Source: Hyphomonadaceae bacterium
Lineage (GTDB): Bacteria > Pseudomonadota > Alphaproteobacteria > Caulobacterales > Hyphomonadaceae
Direction of reading: 5' to 3'
DNA length: 64,000 nucleotides
Assembly: GCA_024742355.1 (NCBI GenBank)
Contig: JANSYM010000003.1
Coordinates: forward strand, 309,289-373,288
This document shows, piece by piece, positions 16,035-25,152 of this stretch (position 1 is the first letter of the stretch; each line of letters begins with the position of its first letter). Below the pieces are notes generated by a model, which was given only the letters and a program-made list of their open reading frames with translations, had not been told where the DNA came from and searched no databases. The position numbers and the translations under genes were made by a program.

Positions 16035-17444
16035 CTAGTCCGTGCGTACAACTCGGCCGGGATTCATCAAACCATTGGGATCGAGCGCCGCCTTGATGGC
16101 TTTCATCGTCGCTGTCGCCGCAGCCGGCCGGATTGTCTCCAGCTCATCACGTTTCAGACGGCCAACACCATGCTCTGCACTGATCGACCCGCCAAAGGCC
16201 ATCGCTTCGTCATGCACGATCCGGGTAATCTCGCCGGCATGGTTGCTGAGCACGGGTGCCGCCGTGTCTTTCGGCTCGCAGGCGGAATAGTGCAGATTGC
16301 CATCGCCGACATGGCCGAAGGCGATGATCTCAGCGCTCGGCGAAACGTCGTGGATGGCGTGTTCGGCGCGATCGAGGAAATCCGGGATCTGCGAGATCGG
16401 GACGGAGATGTCGTGATTGATCGCTGTGGCATAGGCGCGTTTGCACAGCGGGATGCTCTCGCGGATGGTCCAGAAGGATTTCGCCTGGGTCAGGCTCTCG
16501 GCGATGACCGCATCGGCGGCGAGGCCGGCTTCGAACGCGGCCTGCAAGGCGGTTTCCATCACCTCCCTCGCGAGCGTGTCATTGGCCATGGAGATTTCGC
16601 AGAGCACGCGCCAGGGCAGGTCATTGGGCTGCGGGTCGCGCACGTCCGGCATTTCAGACTGGACCATTTCAATCGCCGTGGCCGGAATGATCTCGAAACT
16701 GGTCACTGTATCACCGGCATGGTCGCGGGTGAGGGCGAGCAGCTCGACCACGGCCTTGGCGCTTTCGCAGCTGATCCAGGCCGTGCTCTTCGCCACTTTC
16801 GGGAACAGTTTGAGCGTCGCTGCCGTGATGATGCCGAGCGTGCCTTCGGCGCCGGCAAACAGGTGCTTGAGGTCGTAGCCCGTATTGTTCTTGCGCAGGC
16901 CGGACAAGCCGTCCCAGATCTCGCCATTTGGCAGCACCACTTCCAGGCCCAGGATCAAATCGCGCATCATGCCATAGCGCAGCACCGCCACGCCGCCAGC
17001 ATTGGTCGAGATCAGGCCGCCAATTGTTGCGGTTCCCTCAGATCCAAGCGAGAGCGGGAACAGGCGGCTTGCATCATCCGCAGCGTCCTGGGCTTTGACC
17101 AATGGTGCGCCGGCTTCGATTGTCAGCGAGTTATTGAACGGATCAACCGCGCGAACCGCCTGCATGCGCCGCAGCGACAAGGTAATCTCGCCATGCGGCG
17201 TGCCCGCATCGACAAGACCGGTATTGCCGCCTTGCGGCGTGATCGCGACCTGGTGGGTCTGGCACAGTTTGACCAAAGCCGAGACCTGCTGGGTGGAAGC
17301 CGGCAGAGCCAGAAACGGCGTGTGGCCCTGAAACGTGCCGCGCCAGGGTGTGGCGGCTTCTTCCAGGCTCTCATTGTCCATGCGCCAACCCTTGTCCCCG
17401 AGCAGGGCTTTGGCGTCGGAAAGGAAGTCATTTGGTAAGGTCAT
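16035..17444 (-). CDS. FAD-linked D-2-hydroxyacid (D-2-hydroxyglutarate/D-lactate type) dehydrogenase
   Basis: A 469-residue flavoprotein of the GlcD/D2HGDH family. The PCMH-type FAD site shows as ITPQGGNTGLVDA (68-80), SLGSEGTATIGGLISTNAGG and GYDLKHLFAGAEGTLGIITAATLK. The C-terminal lid carries FGHVGDGNLHYS and SAEHGVGRLKR, which in this family hold the metal- and substrate-binding histidines and glutamate. It oxidises a D-2-hydroxyacid and passes electrons to the quinone pool or an ETF. Which acid it prefers cannot be told from sequence. It starts 9 bases after the Sua5/TsaC stop, in the VIT-TsaC-dehydrogenase-SRAP operon. Confidence 0.92.
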   Translation of the reverse strand: MTLPNDFLSDAKALLGDKGWRMDNESLEEAATPWRGTFQGHTPFLALPASTQQVSALVKLCQTHQVAITPQGGNTGLVDAGTPHGEITLSLRRMQAVRAVDPFNNSLTIEAGAPLVKAQDAADDASRLFPLSLGSEGTATIGGLISTNAGGVAVLRYGMMRDLILGLEVVLPNGEIWDGLSGLRKNNTGYDLKHLFAGAEGTLGIITAATLKLFPKVAKSTAWISCESAKAVVELLALTRDHAGDTVTSFEIIPATAIEMVQSEMPDVRDPQPNDLPWRVLCEISMANDTLAREVMETALQAAFEAGLAADAVIAESLTQAKSFWTIRESIPLCKRAYATAINHDISVPISQIPDFLDRAEHAIHDVSPSAEIIAFGHVGDGNLHYSACEPKDTAAPVLSNHAGEITRIVHDEAMAFGGSISAEHGVGRLKRDELETIRPAAATATMKAIKAALDPNGLMNPGRVVRTD

Positions 17445-17453
17445 ACAGACCTC

Positions 17454-18392
17454 TTACGCGGTTTTCGCCGCGCGCGTAATGCGGTCATTGATCGCTTCGC
17501 CAAGGCCGTGCGCGGGAATCGGCGCGATGGCGATGCGATCATGGGCCTGATCGAGCTGTCGTAGCATGCCGAACAGGTTGGCCGCCGCTTCGGCCAGGTC
17601 CCCAGTCTGGGACAGGTTCAGGGTCGCATCTCCGAGGCCAAAACCGAGCAGGGCTTCTCCCGGCTCAGGCGCGGTTACGTTCAGACGCAGCCGGGCATTC
17701 GGCGCATAGTGCCGGAGCAGCTGTCCCGGCGATTGCGGGGCATCCGGGTCGAGCTCCGGGCGCACCAGCCCTGGCCAGACGCGTTCAATCTCTGCCGGGT
17801 CGAGGCTTCCAGGCCGAAGCAAAGCCGGCCGTTCGCTGCGCGCATCAATGATGGTCGACTCCAGGCCGGCCGTGCAGGCGCCGCCATCGAGAATGAGGTC
17901 GACCCGGTCGCCCATGTCTGCAGCGACATGTTCAGCGCGGGTAGGGCTGATTTGGCCGCTGGGATTGGCCGACGGGGCGACCAGCGGCCCATCAAACGCC
18001 GCCAGCAGTCGCTGTGCGACGGGATGATTGGGTAGACGCAGGGCGACACTGGGCAGTCCAGCACGCGCGAGATCGGACACCGCGCAATCAGGTGCAGCGT
18101 CGACGACGAGCGTCAGTGGGCCAGGCCAGAACGCCTCAACGAGGGCCAAAGCGCGGTCACTGAACACGCCCTGCGCCTGTGCCATGTCCACGCTCGCCAC
18201 ATGCGCGATGAGCGGGTTGAAGCTTGGTCTCTCCTTGGCGGCATAGAGCCGCGCCACGGCGTCGCCATCCGCGGCATTGGCGGCGAGGCCATAGACCGTC
18301 TCTGTCGGCATGGCAACGAGGCCGCCTGCGCGCAATGTGTCTGCGGCGCGGGCAATTGCGGCATCAGAAGGGGGCAGGACCGGGGCGCTCAT
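17454..18392 (-). CDS. tsaC: L-threonylcarbamoyladenylate synthase (Sua5/YwlC type)
   Basis: A 312-residue two-domain enzyme that makes threonylcarbamoyl-AMP from threonine, bicarbonate and ATP, the first step of t6A37 tRNA modification. The YrdC domain occupies roughly 1-210: LVAMPTETVYGLAANA at 26-41, the KERPSFNPL substrate motif and the SANPSGQISPT motif. About 100 further residues form the Sua5 C-terminal domain, including SPGQLLRHYAPNARL. The length therefore indicates the Sua5 form rather than short TsaC. It is 24 bases downstream of the VIT-family gene and 9 bases upstream of the flavoprotein dehydrogenase. Confidence 0.95.
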   Translation of the reverse strand: MSAPVLPPSDAAIARAADTLRAGGLVAMPTETVYGLAANAADGDAVARLYAAKERPSFNPLIAHVASVDMAQAQGVFSDRALALVEAFWPGPLTLVVDAAPDCAVSDLARAGLPSVALRLPNHPVAQRLLAAFDGPLVAPSANPSGQISPTRAEHVAADMGDRVDLILDGGACTAGLESTIIDARSERPALLRPGSLDPAEIERVWPGLVRPELDPDAPQSPGQLLRHYAPNARLRLNVTAPEPGEALLGFGLGDATLNLSQTGDLAEAAANLFGMLRQLDQAHDRIAIAPIPAHGLGEAINDRITRAAKTA

Positions 18393-18416
18393 TCCGCGCT
18401 CATATGGCGGGCGCGC

Positions 18417-19118
18417 TTAAACAGCAACGCCAAAAAGCCGCCCGACCAAGGCTGTCACGGCCATGGCGGCCATGCCCCAGAAGACGATACGCGTCACCGC
18501 CTTGATGACAGGCGCGCCGCCCGCGCGCGCCGAAAGGACGCCAAGCAGCGTCAATCCGAGCAGGGACACGACCGCGATGGCAGGTCCGACCTGCGCAGTG
18601 GGCGCCAAAACCGCGGCCACGATCGGCAGGGTTGCGCCGACCGCGAAACTGAGCGCCGACGACCAGGCGGCCTGGAACGGTCGCGCCTTGGACATGTCGG
18701 AAATTCCAAGTTCATCCCGGGCATGGGCTTCCAGTGCGCCGCTGTCTGTCAGCGCGGTTGCAACCTGACGCGCAAGGTCATCCGGCACCCCGCGCGCCAT
18801 ATAGATTTGCGCGAGCTCTTCATGTTCGCCGTCTGGATTGTCACGCAGTGCTTTGCGCTCTGTTTCCAGATCGGCCCGCTCAATATCTGACTGCGAGCTG
18901 ACAGAAACATATTCTCCGGCCGCCATGGACAGCGCGCCGGCAACCAGGGCAGCGATACCGGCGAGCAGGATGTCATTCATGCTGGCGGCAGCGGCGGCGA
19001 TGCCGATCATCAGGCTGGCGGTCGACAGAATGCCGTCATTGGCGCCAAGCACAGCCGCGCGCAGCCAGCCGGTTCGATGAATATAGTGGAGTTCTTCGTG
19101 CGCGCTGATTCTGTTCAT
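18417..19118 (-). CDS. VIT1/CCC1 family membrane protein (predicted Fe2+/Mn2+ transporter)
   Basis: A 233-residue protein with about five transmembrane segments. LRAAVLGANDGILSTASLMIGIAAA is the canonical VIT family first helix, and SMAAGEYVSVSSQSD is the second conserved element. A charged cytosolic loop (about 80-145, Glu/Asp-rich) matches the metal-binding domain between TM2 and TM3. Homologues move Fe2+ or Mn2+, often out of the cytosol. ATG 19118 is preferred over the adjoining GTG because AGGA then sits 7 bases upstream. It appears to be the first gene of the operon running to SRAP. Confidence 0.92.
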   Translation of the reverse strand: MNRISAHEELHYIHRTGWLRAAVLGANDGILSTASLMIGIAAAAASMNDILLAGIAALVAGALSMAAGEYVSVSSQSDIERADLETERKALRDNPDGEHEELAQIYMARGVPDDLARQVATALTDSGALEAHARDELGISDMSKARPFQAAWSSALSFAVGATLPIVAAVLAPTAQVGPAIAVVSLLGLTLLGVLSARAGGAPVIKAVTRIVFWGMAAMAVTALVGRLFGVAV

Positions 19119-19185
19119 CACTCTGTCCTGCTTATCGTCGCCGGTATCGGTACCCGGCGACTATAAACAAGGATACTACACGGCC

Positions 19186-20400
19186 TTAATCGGTGCGGGA
19201 TGCGACAACCACGACATCCACCGTGACGTCTTCCGAAACCCAGTCCGCATTGGGGTCAGAGGCCTGACCGAGATCGAGCGCGGTGCGCTGATATAAGGCC
19301 TGGCCGGTCATCCGCGCTGTGTTCCCATCAAGCGCAAGTGAGAAGGCAAAGTCAGCATCGACCGTCAGCCCTTTCAGGCTGAGGCGCGCCGTGGACGTGT
19401 AGGCGTCATCGCCCGTGGCGGCGATGTTCAGGATTTCCACACTGGCATTTGGGAAGGCTGCGATGTTGAACCATTCCGGCGATTTCAGGCTGTCTGTGTA
19501 GAGTTTCTGGCTGGCTTCAGCGCTGCCGGTTGCAATCGTTACACGCACCTCGCCATCCGCCGGGGCGTCCGGATCGAATTGAATCGCGGCGTCCCAATTG
19601 CCGAACGTGCCGGTAAAACCATTGCCATCATGCGTGCCGGAAAAGGTGATGGATGAGGCGTCATAATCGACGGTCCAGTTCGGTTCGAATGCAGCGTCCG
19701 TCGACACGGCTTGTCCAGACCCGGTCATAACCCCGAGCAGCGGGGCAGCACCGGCGACGATGACCAGCACGGCAAGGGCGCTGCCAAAGGCAGTCACGGC
19801 TCCACGTCCAGGGGCTTGCGGTTTGTCTGCTTTGCCGAACAGGCCAGGGATCATGCGTTTCAGGACACCTTCCTCGGCGCTGAACTCGTGCTTCAACGCA
19901 CCGGCGACGTGAAGCGCCAACAGGCCAATCGCGACCCAGGCGAGTTTAGAATGGATGAATTCGACAGCGCCGCTGGCGGCTTCAGTCTTCAATCCGGCCA
20001 CAAATGGCACGTCAGGCCAGCTGATCGCGCCATACAGGACGGTCGGCACATCCAGGTCCACGCTGACCGAGCTGTACAACCAGCCGGTCAGCGGCATTGC
20101 GATCATCAGGCCGTAAAAGCCGAGATGCACCAGGTGGCTGCCGGTTTTTTCGAGACCGTTCATGTCGTCCGGCAATGGCGGCGGCGGGTTCATCAGGCGC
20201 CAGATGATGCGCGCCACAGTCAGGAGCAGGATCGTGATCCCGATCGATTTGTGCATCTGGTAGAGGAAATACTGACCCGGCGCGCCGTCCGGCAGGTCAG
20301 ACATGTACCAGCCGCCCAGGATCATTCCCACGATGGCGATCGCGATCAGCCAGTGCAGCGTGATCGCGACGCTCGTATATCGCTCCGATGAGGCGCTCAT
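19186..20400 (-). CDS. Cytochrome b561 fused to a YceI domain
   Basis: A 404-residue fusion. Residues 1-185 form a four-helix b561-type haem protein with histidines in TLHWLIA, YQMHKSIG, FIHSKLAW and LALHVAGALKH, suitable for bis-His ligation of two b haems. A fifth helix (about 200-225, AVTAFGSALAVLVIVAGAAPLL) leads to a periplasmic YceI lipocalin-like domain (about 235-404). YceI domains bind long isoprenoids or amphiphiles, so the protein could couple quinone redox chemistry to a bound lipid. It follows the YceI lipoprotein gene by 3 bases and is the last of three YceI genes in a row. Confidence 0.92.
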   Translation of the reverse strand: MSASSERYTSVAITLHWLIAIAIVGMILGGWYMSDLPDGAPGQYFLYQMHKSIGITILLLTVARIIWRLMNPPPPLPDDMNGLEKTGSHLVHLGFYGLMIAMPLTGWLYSSVSVDLDVPTVLYGAISWPDVPFVAGLKTEAASGAVEFIHSKLAWVAIGLLALHVAGALKHEFSAEEGVLKRMIPGLFGKADKPQAPGRGAVTAFGSALAVLVIVAGAAPLLGVMTGSGQAVSTDAAFEPNWTVDYDASSITFSGTHDGNGFTGTFGNWDAAIQFDPDAPADGEVRVTIATGSAEASQKLYTDSLKSPEWFNIAAFPNASVEILNIAATGDDAYTSTARLSLKGLTVDADFAFSLALDGNTARMTGQALYQRTALDLGQASDPNADWVSEDVTVDVVVVASRTD

Positions 20401-20403
20401 GGC

Positions 20404-21111
20404 CTACTGATCCTGCAGGAATTCGCCGGAAAACTCGACCGTGACCTCGTCGCCAATGTTCGGGATATAGGCCGCCATACCAAATTCCGATCGATTGAGT
20501 TTGGTGCTGGCATCGAAGCCGATGACATCACGCCCTTCAAACCAGGGTGGGTTGGCGACGCCATTATAGGTGACATCCAGCGACACGGGCTTGGTAACGC
20601 CGAGCAGTGTCAGATCGCCGGTCACCGTTCCGGTGAGGTCGCCGGTGCGTGTTGCACCGGTCGATACGAAAGTGATTTCGGGATGCGCATCGGCGTTCAG
20701 CCATTTGGCATCGCGCGAGACGTCTTCATTCCAGCTGGACCACTGACTGTCCGGATGGCCGGCGGAATAGTCGCCCGGATAATTGGTCTCAACCACGGCA
20801 GGGTTGATCGAGAAGGAAATGCTCGATGCTTCAGGGTTGGCCGGGTCGAAGGACAGGTTACCGTCAAAATCGGTAAAGCTGATCCGATACTGCGTAATCC
20901 CGCCATTATGACCGACTTTCACGGTCATGAAGGCGTGGGATTTCTCCAGCGAGTAATTGGCTGCAGCCACCTCGGCCAGCAGGGGGTGCATTTCGGCGTC
21001 TGCCTGTACCGGCGGGGTGTCGGCTTCGATATCGGTATCGCTGGCACCGCTACCGCATGCTGTCAGCGCAAAAGCGGCTGATCCGGCGATGAGCAATGTC
21101 TTGATCGTCAT
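20404..21111 (-). CDS. YceI family lipoprotein
   Basis: A 235-residue exported YceI-domain protein. The start at 21111 gives a lipoprotein signal (MTIKTLLIAGSAAFALTAC, Cys19). The YceI domain covers about 50-235, with YSLEKSHAFMTVKVGHNGG at its start and GDLTLLGVTKPVSLDVTYNG and FSGEFLQDQ near the end. The fold is an extended lipocalin that holds polyisoprenoid or fatty ligands. It is closely related to the upstream YceI gene: both share NPPWF, RDVIGFDAS/TAS and EFSGEFLQ. This points to tandem duplication. It lies 34 bases after that gene and 3 bases before the b561-YceI fusion. Confidence 0.92.
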   Translation of the reverse strand: MTIKTLLIAGSAAFALTACGSGASDTDIEADTPPVQADAEMHPLLAEVAAANYSLEKSHAFMTVKVGHNGGITQYRISFTDFDGNLSFDPANPEASSISFSINPAVVETNYPGDYSAGHPDSQWSSWNEDVSRDAKWLNADAHPEITFVSTGATRTGDLTGTVTGDLTLLGVTKPVSLDVTYNGVANPPWFEGRDVIGFDASTKLNRSEFGMAAYIPNIGDEVTVEFSGEFLQDQ

Positions 21112-21145
21112 GTCTGGTTCCCTCTCTCTTGTATCGGCGCTGCGA

Positions 21146-21766
21146 CTATTCTTCAGCCTGCAGGAATTCACCGGAAAACTCGATCTCGACCTCGTCGGAG
21201 ATGATGCCCGCCATCGAGGTCTGACCAAAATCAGAGCGGGTGATCGTGGTCGACGCGGTAAAGCCGATCACGTCGCGCTGGCCGAACCAGGGCGGATTGG
21301 CGACACCGCCATAGGAGACATTAAGCGTCACTGGCTGGGTCACACCAAGGAAGGTCAGATCGCCGGTGACTGTGCCTTCGAATTCGCCGGTTGTGGCAAC
21401 AGAGGTGGAGTTGAAGGTGATGGTCGGAAACTCGGTGGCGTTCATGAAGCGGGCATCGTTCGCCAGTTCCGTTTCCCATGCGATTTTTCCATCAGGGTCG
21501 GGGTAATTGGTGTTCAGCGCCGTCGGGTTGATGCTGACCGAGAGTTGCGAGCTTTCCGGGTTGTCTGCATCAAAGACGAGGTCTGCGTTGAAGTCAGTAA
21601 AGTTCACGGTGTAACCGGAAATCCCGTTATGCTTCACGGTCCAGGTCAGGAAGGCGTGGGACTTCTCGAGATTATAGAGTCCCGACGCCACCCCTTCGAG
21701 GGTTGGATTGGCGTGAGCTGGGAGGGCGACGGCCAGAAGACCGGCAGCAATAGCAAGTTTGCGCAT
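21146..21766 (-). CDS. Secreted YceI family protein
   Basis: A 206-residue protein with a cleavable Sec signal (MRKLAIAAGLLAVALPAHA) followed directly by a YceI domain (YNLEKSHAFLTWTVKHNGISG ... VEIEFSGEFLQAEE). It is therefore a soluble periplasmic member, while the next gene encodes a lipid-anchored copy and the third a membrane-haem fusion. The start at 21766 was chosen for its signal peptide; the open frame continues upstream to 21865 without a plausible leader. It is first in the apparent operon and divergent from the acyl-CoA dehydrogenase gene, with 114 bases between them. Confidence 0.92.
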   Translation of the reverse strand: MRKLAIAAGLLAVALPAHANPTLEGVASGLYNLEKSHAFLTWTVKHNGISGYTVNFTDFNADLVFDADNPESSQLSVSINPTALNTNYPDPDGKIAWETELANDARFMNATEFPTITFNSTSVATTGEFEGTVTGDLTFLGVTQPVTLNVSYGGVANPPWFGQRDVIGFTASTTITRSDFGQTSMAGIISDEVEIEFSGEFLQAEE

Positions 21767-21880
21767 GAGATTATCCGTTTCCTGAATCAATTTATCCTGC
21801 GCCAAAACGTAGCGTGGGATTTCATAATAGCCAGTCACGATATATGCAGGCCGTAGATATAACAATTATGCCGGAGTTGC

Positions 21881-23656
21881 ATGACCATGTCATACAATGC
21901 GCCTTTATCGGACCTGTCTTTCGCCCTGACCAAATTGGCGGGCCTGCCGCAATTTGAAGGCCATCCAGCATTTGAAACCTATGACCCCGACCTGATCGAA
22001 CCGATCCTCGATGAGGCGGGCAAGCTGGCGCGCGACGTGCTGGCGCCGCTGAACCAGTCCGGCGACAAGGCCGGGGCCGAACTGACGGCCAGCGGCGTCA
22101 AGTCAGCGCCGGGTTTTGCCGAGGCCTACAAGGCGTTCCAGGAAGGCGGCTGGATGGGCCTGTCGGCGCCGGAAGAATGGGGTGGACAGGGCCTGCCAAA
22201 GGTTCTCGGTCTCGCCGTCATGGAAATGTTCCATGGCGCCAATATGGCCTTTGCGCTGTGCCCGATGCTGAGCTTTGGCGCGATTGAAGCCCTGCTTGAG
22301 CATGGCACTGAAGAGCAGCAAGCGATGTATCTGCCGAAACTGGTCAGCGCTGAATGGACCGGCACAATGAACCTGACCGAGCCGCAAGCCGGTTCGGATG
22401 TCGGCGCGTTGAAGACCAAGGCCGTGCCGAATGGCGATGGCTCTTTCGCGATTACCGGACAGAAGATCTACATCACCTGGGGCGACCATGACGTTGCCGA
22501 GAACATCATCCACCTGGTGCTCGCCCGGACGCCGGATGCCCCGGCTGGGTCACGCGGCGTGTCGCTGTTCATCGTACCCAAGCGCATCGTCAATGCGGAT
22601 GGCAGCCTCGGTGACGAGAACGGCGTGAAATGTATCGGCCTTGAGGAAAAGGTCGGCATCCACGCCTCACCGACCTGCGTGATGGAATATGATGGCGCCA
22701 CCGGCTGGTTGATTGGCGCTGAGAACAAGGGCCTGGCCTGCATGTTCACGATGATGAACTCGGCCCGCCTGAATGTCGGGCTTGAGGGCGTGGCGGTGGG
22801 CGAAGCGGCCTGGCAGACCGCGTTCGACTATGCCCAGGAACGCAAGCAGGGCAAAGCCGCTGGCGTCGAAGGCGCGGCGCCGATCCTGCACCATGCTGAT
22901 GTCCGGCGCATGCTGACCACGATGCGCGCCAAGGTGATGGCAGCGCGGGCGATCTGTTATGCCACTGGCGTCGCGGCTGACCTCGCCAATGTCGCGCAAA
23001 CGCCTGAGGCGCGCGAAGAAGCCCGGCTGCGCGAAGAATTGCTGACGCCGATCGCCAAGGCCTGGTCGACGGATATGGGTGTCGAGGTCGCAAGCCTCGG
23101 CGTACAAGTGCATGGCGGCATGGGCTTTATGAACGAGACGCTGGCCGCGCAGCTTTATCGCGATGCCCGCATCGCCCCGATCTATGAAGGCACGAATGGC
23201 ATCCAGGCAATCGATCTGGTTGGCCGCAAACTGTCCATGGCAGATGGCGCGGCGATGGCGTCGATGCTGGCCGATATCGAACAGACCGCGCGCGACGCCC
23301 GCGAGACCAATGATCCGAACCTGGTGCAGATTGCCGACCGTTTGATCGACGCCAACAAGGCCTTGTCAGAGGCAACCGACTGGATGCGCCAGGCGATGCA
23401 GGACAATCGCGACGTCGCTCTCGCCGGTGCAACCGCCTATCTGGCGCTCGCCGGCGATGTGATTGGCGGGCATTTCCTGACCAGGGGCGCGGTTGAAGCG
23501 CGCGCCGAGGGCGGGTCGATACGGGGCCGGATGACGGCGCTGGCCGGGTTCTATGCTGAGACCTCACTCGCCGCCGCGCCGGGGGCTGTCGCCAGTATCA
23601 CGCAAGGCGGGCAGGCCATGCTGGCCGAAAGCGACGCGCTGTTCGGAATCGACTAG
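21881..23656 (+). CDS. Acyl-CoA dehydrogenase (DmdC-like, long form)
   Basis: A 591-residue flavoenzyme that introduces a 2,3 double bond into an acyl-CoA. Motifs of the family are clear: MNLTEPQAGSDVGALKTKA, ITGQKIYITWGDHD, and GVQVHGGMGFMNETLAAQLYRDARIAPIYEGTNGIQAIDLVGRK with the ACAD C-terminal signature. The extra C-terminal domain (about 470-591) places it in the 590-600 residue group that includes 3-methylmercaptopropionyl-CoA dehydrogenase, but substrate cannot be assigned. Two in-frame ATGs (21881, 21887) share the GGAG site. It converges with the decarboxylase gene, the two stops overlapping by three bases. Confidence 0.93.
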   Translation: MTMSYNAPLSDLSFALTKLAGLPQFEGHPAFETYDPDLIEPILDEAGKLARDVLAPLNQSGDKAGAELTASGVKSAPGFAEAYKAFQEGGWMGLSAPEEWGGQGLPKVLGLAVMEMFHGANMAFALCPMLSFGAIEALLEHGTEEQQAMYLPKLVSAEWTGTMNLTEPQAGSDVGALKTKAVPNGDGSFAITGQKIYITWGDHDVAENIIHLVLARTPDAPAGSRGVSLFIVPKRIVNADGSLGDENGVKCIGLEEKVGIHASPTCVMEYDGATGWLIGAENKGLACMFTMMNSARLNVGLEGVAVGEAAWQTAFDYAQERKQGKAAGVEGAAPILHHADVRRMLTTMRAKVMAARAICYATGVAADLANVAQTPEAREEARLREELLTPIAKAWSTDMGVEVASLGVQVHGGMGFMNETLAAQLYRDARIAPIYEGTNGIQAIDLVGRKLSMADGAAMASMLADIEQTARDARETNDPNLVQIADRLIDANKALSEATDWMRQAMQDNRDVALAGATAYLALAGDVIGGHFLTRGAVEARAEGGSIRGRMTALAGFYAETSLAAAPGAVASITQGGQAMLAESDALFGID

Positions 23657-25110
23657 CGAGCAGCGGCGAGACGCTCGAGCGCGTCGAGCAGGATGTCGAC
23701 ATCCTCGATCCGGGTCCGGTGATTGGTGATGTTCACCCGGATGGCGAAGCGGCCATCTATCCGCGTCGTTGACGGCGCGGCGATGCCGTCGAGTTGTAGC
23801 TGTTCGACCAGAGTAGCATTCAGGCGATCGAGCTCGGGCTCGGACACGCCGGGACGGGTATATCGAAAGCAACAAATGTTCAGTGTGACCGGGGCCAGCA
23901 ATTCGAAATCCGGATGCGCCTCGACCAGCTTTCCAAGATGCGCAGCCTGGGCGCAATTGCGCGCGATCGCCTGACCAATCCGCTCTGTCCCGTGCTCTTT
24001 CAAGTGCGTCCAGACTTTCAAGGCACGAAACCCGCGCGACAGTTCCGGGCCATAATCGACCGGCCAGGGTTCGCCGCCGGCCAGCGCGACACCGTCGGCC
24101 GCAAGATAGTCCGGCCGGTTGGCAAAGGCGTTTCGATGCCGCGCGCCGTCGCGGATCAGCACGCAGCCAGCATCATAATTCACATGCATCCATTTGTGGA
24201 AATCAAAGGCCAGAGAGTCGGCGCGCGACAGACCCTTGAGACGGGGCGCGATGTCGGGACTGGTCATGGCGCAGGCGCCAAATGCGCCATCGACATGAAA
24301 CCACAGGTCTTCGTCCTGCGCGATGTCGGCAAGCGCGGACAAGTCGTCGATCGCGCCTGTGTTCACAGTCCCCGCAGTTCCAGCGAGAAAGAAGGGGTGT
24401 TTGCCATCGGCGCGGTCGCGGGCGATTTGAGCCTTCAGCGCGGTCAGATCCATACGGTGGTCAGCCATTATCGCGATCTTGCGCAGCGCGTCCGTACCAA
24501 GGCCGATCATATCGAAGGCCCGGGCCAGGCAGGCATGGGCTTGCTCTGATGTGTAGCCGACCAGCGGGGCATTGCCGACACCGTGCTGGCGAGACGCAAA
24601 GTCCAGGGCCGCATCGCGCGCCGTCTTGGCGGCAATGATGGTCGCCATCGATGTGCCGGAGACGAGCAGACCGCTGGACTCATGTGGAAATTCGAACAGC
24701 GTCCTGCACCAGTCAATGACCTGGCGTTCGACATAGATTCCGACATGGTCACGCCCGCCGCAATTGGCGTTCATGGCTGAGGCGACGATATCGGCAATGA
24801 GATTGCCGGGCGCGCCGGCGCCATGAACCCAGCCAAAGAAACGCGGATGTGTGTTGCCAACGCCATAGGGCAACAGGTCGAGCACTTGCTGCGTCACAGC
24901 CTCCAGATCCGTACCTGCGGTGGGAAGCGGGCTGTTGAGTTGAGCCTTGATCGTATCCGGGGTCGGCGTCCAGACGCGGCCGCTGGAGGCTGTCTGGAAC
25001 TTGTCCATCGCAGCATCCAGCGCGGCATTGGCGGCGCGCGAAAAAGCGTCCCAGTCTCGCGGTTCGAGGGTGCCGCGATCGGTGTGTTTATTGCGGTCTG
25101 CGTCAGTCAT
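23653..25110 (-). CDS. Group II PLP-dependent decarboxylase (aromatic amino acid/glutamate type)
   Basis: A 485-residue PLP enzyme of the DDC/GAD family, which decarboxylates aromatic L-amino acids, glutamate or related substrates. Visible motifs are HPRFFGWVHGAGAPGNLIAD (start of the catalytic domain), GLLVSGTSMATIIA (phosphate binding), the HVDGAFG aspartate over the pyridine ring, and DFHKWMHVNYDAGC with the Schiff-base lysine. Substrate is not determinable. It is convergent with the acyl-CoA dehydrogenase and lies 42 bases downstream of the nitroreductase gene on the same strand. Confidence 0.9.
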   Translation of the reverse strand: MTDADRNKHTDRGTLEPRDWDAFSRAANAALDAAMDKFQTASSGRVWTPTPDTIKAQLNSPLPTAGTDLEAVTQQVLDLLPYGVGNTHPRFFGWVHGAGAPGNLIADIVASAMNANCGGRDHVGIYVERQVIDWCRTLFEFPHESSGLLVSGTSMATIIAAKTARDAALDFASRQHGVGNAPLVGYTSEQAHACLARAFDMIGLGTDALRKIAIMADHRMDLTALKAQIARDRADGKHPFFLAGTAGTVNTGAIDDLSALADIAQDEDLWFHVDGAFGACAMTSPDIAPRLKGLSRADSLAFDFHKWMHVNYDAGCVLIRDGARHRNAFANRPDYLAADGVALAGGEPWPVDYGPELSRGFRALKVWTHLKEHGTERIGQAIARNCAQAAHLGKLVEAHPDFELLAPVTLNICCFRYTRPGVSEPELDRLNATLVEQLQLDGIAAPSTTRIDGRFAIRVNITNHRTRIEDVDILLDALERLAAAR

Positions 25111-25152
25111 GGCTCGATGTTAGCGGTCGATTGTAGAGCGCGCCATGGGTGT

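Noticed and set aside
16002..17438. Long open frame antisense to the FAD-linked dehydrogenase
   Set aside because: It mirrors a clear flavoprotein gene and its product has an atypical Arg/Gly/His composition.
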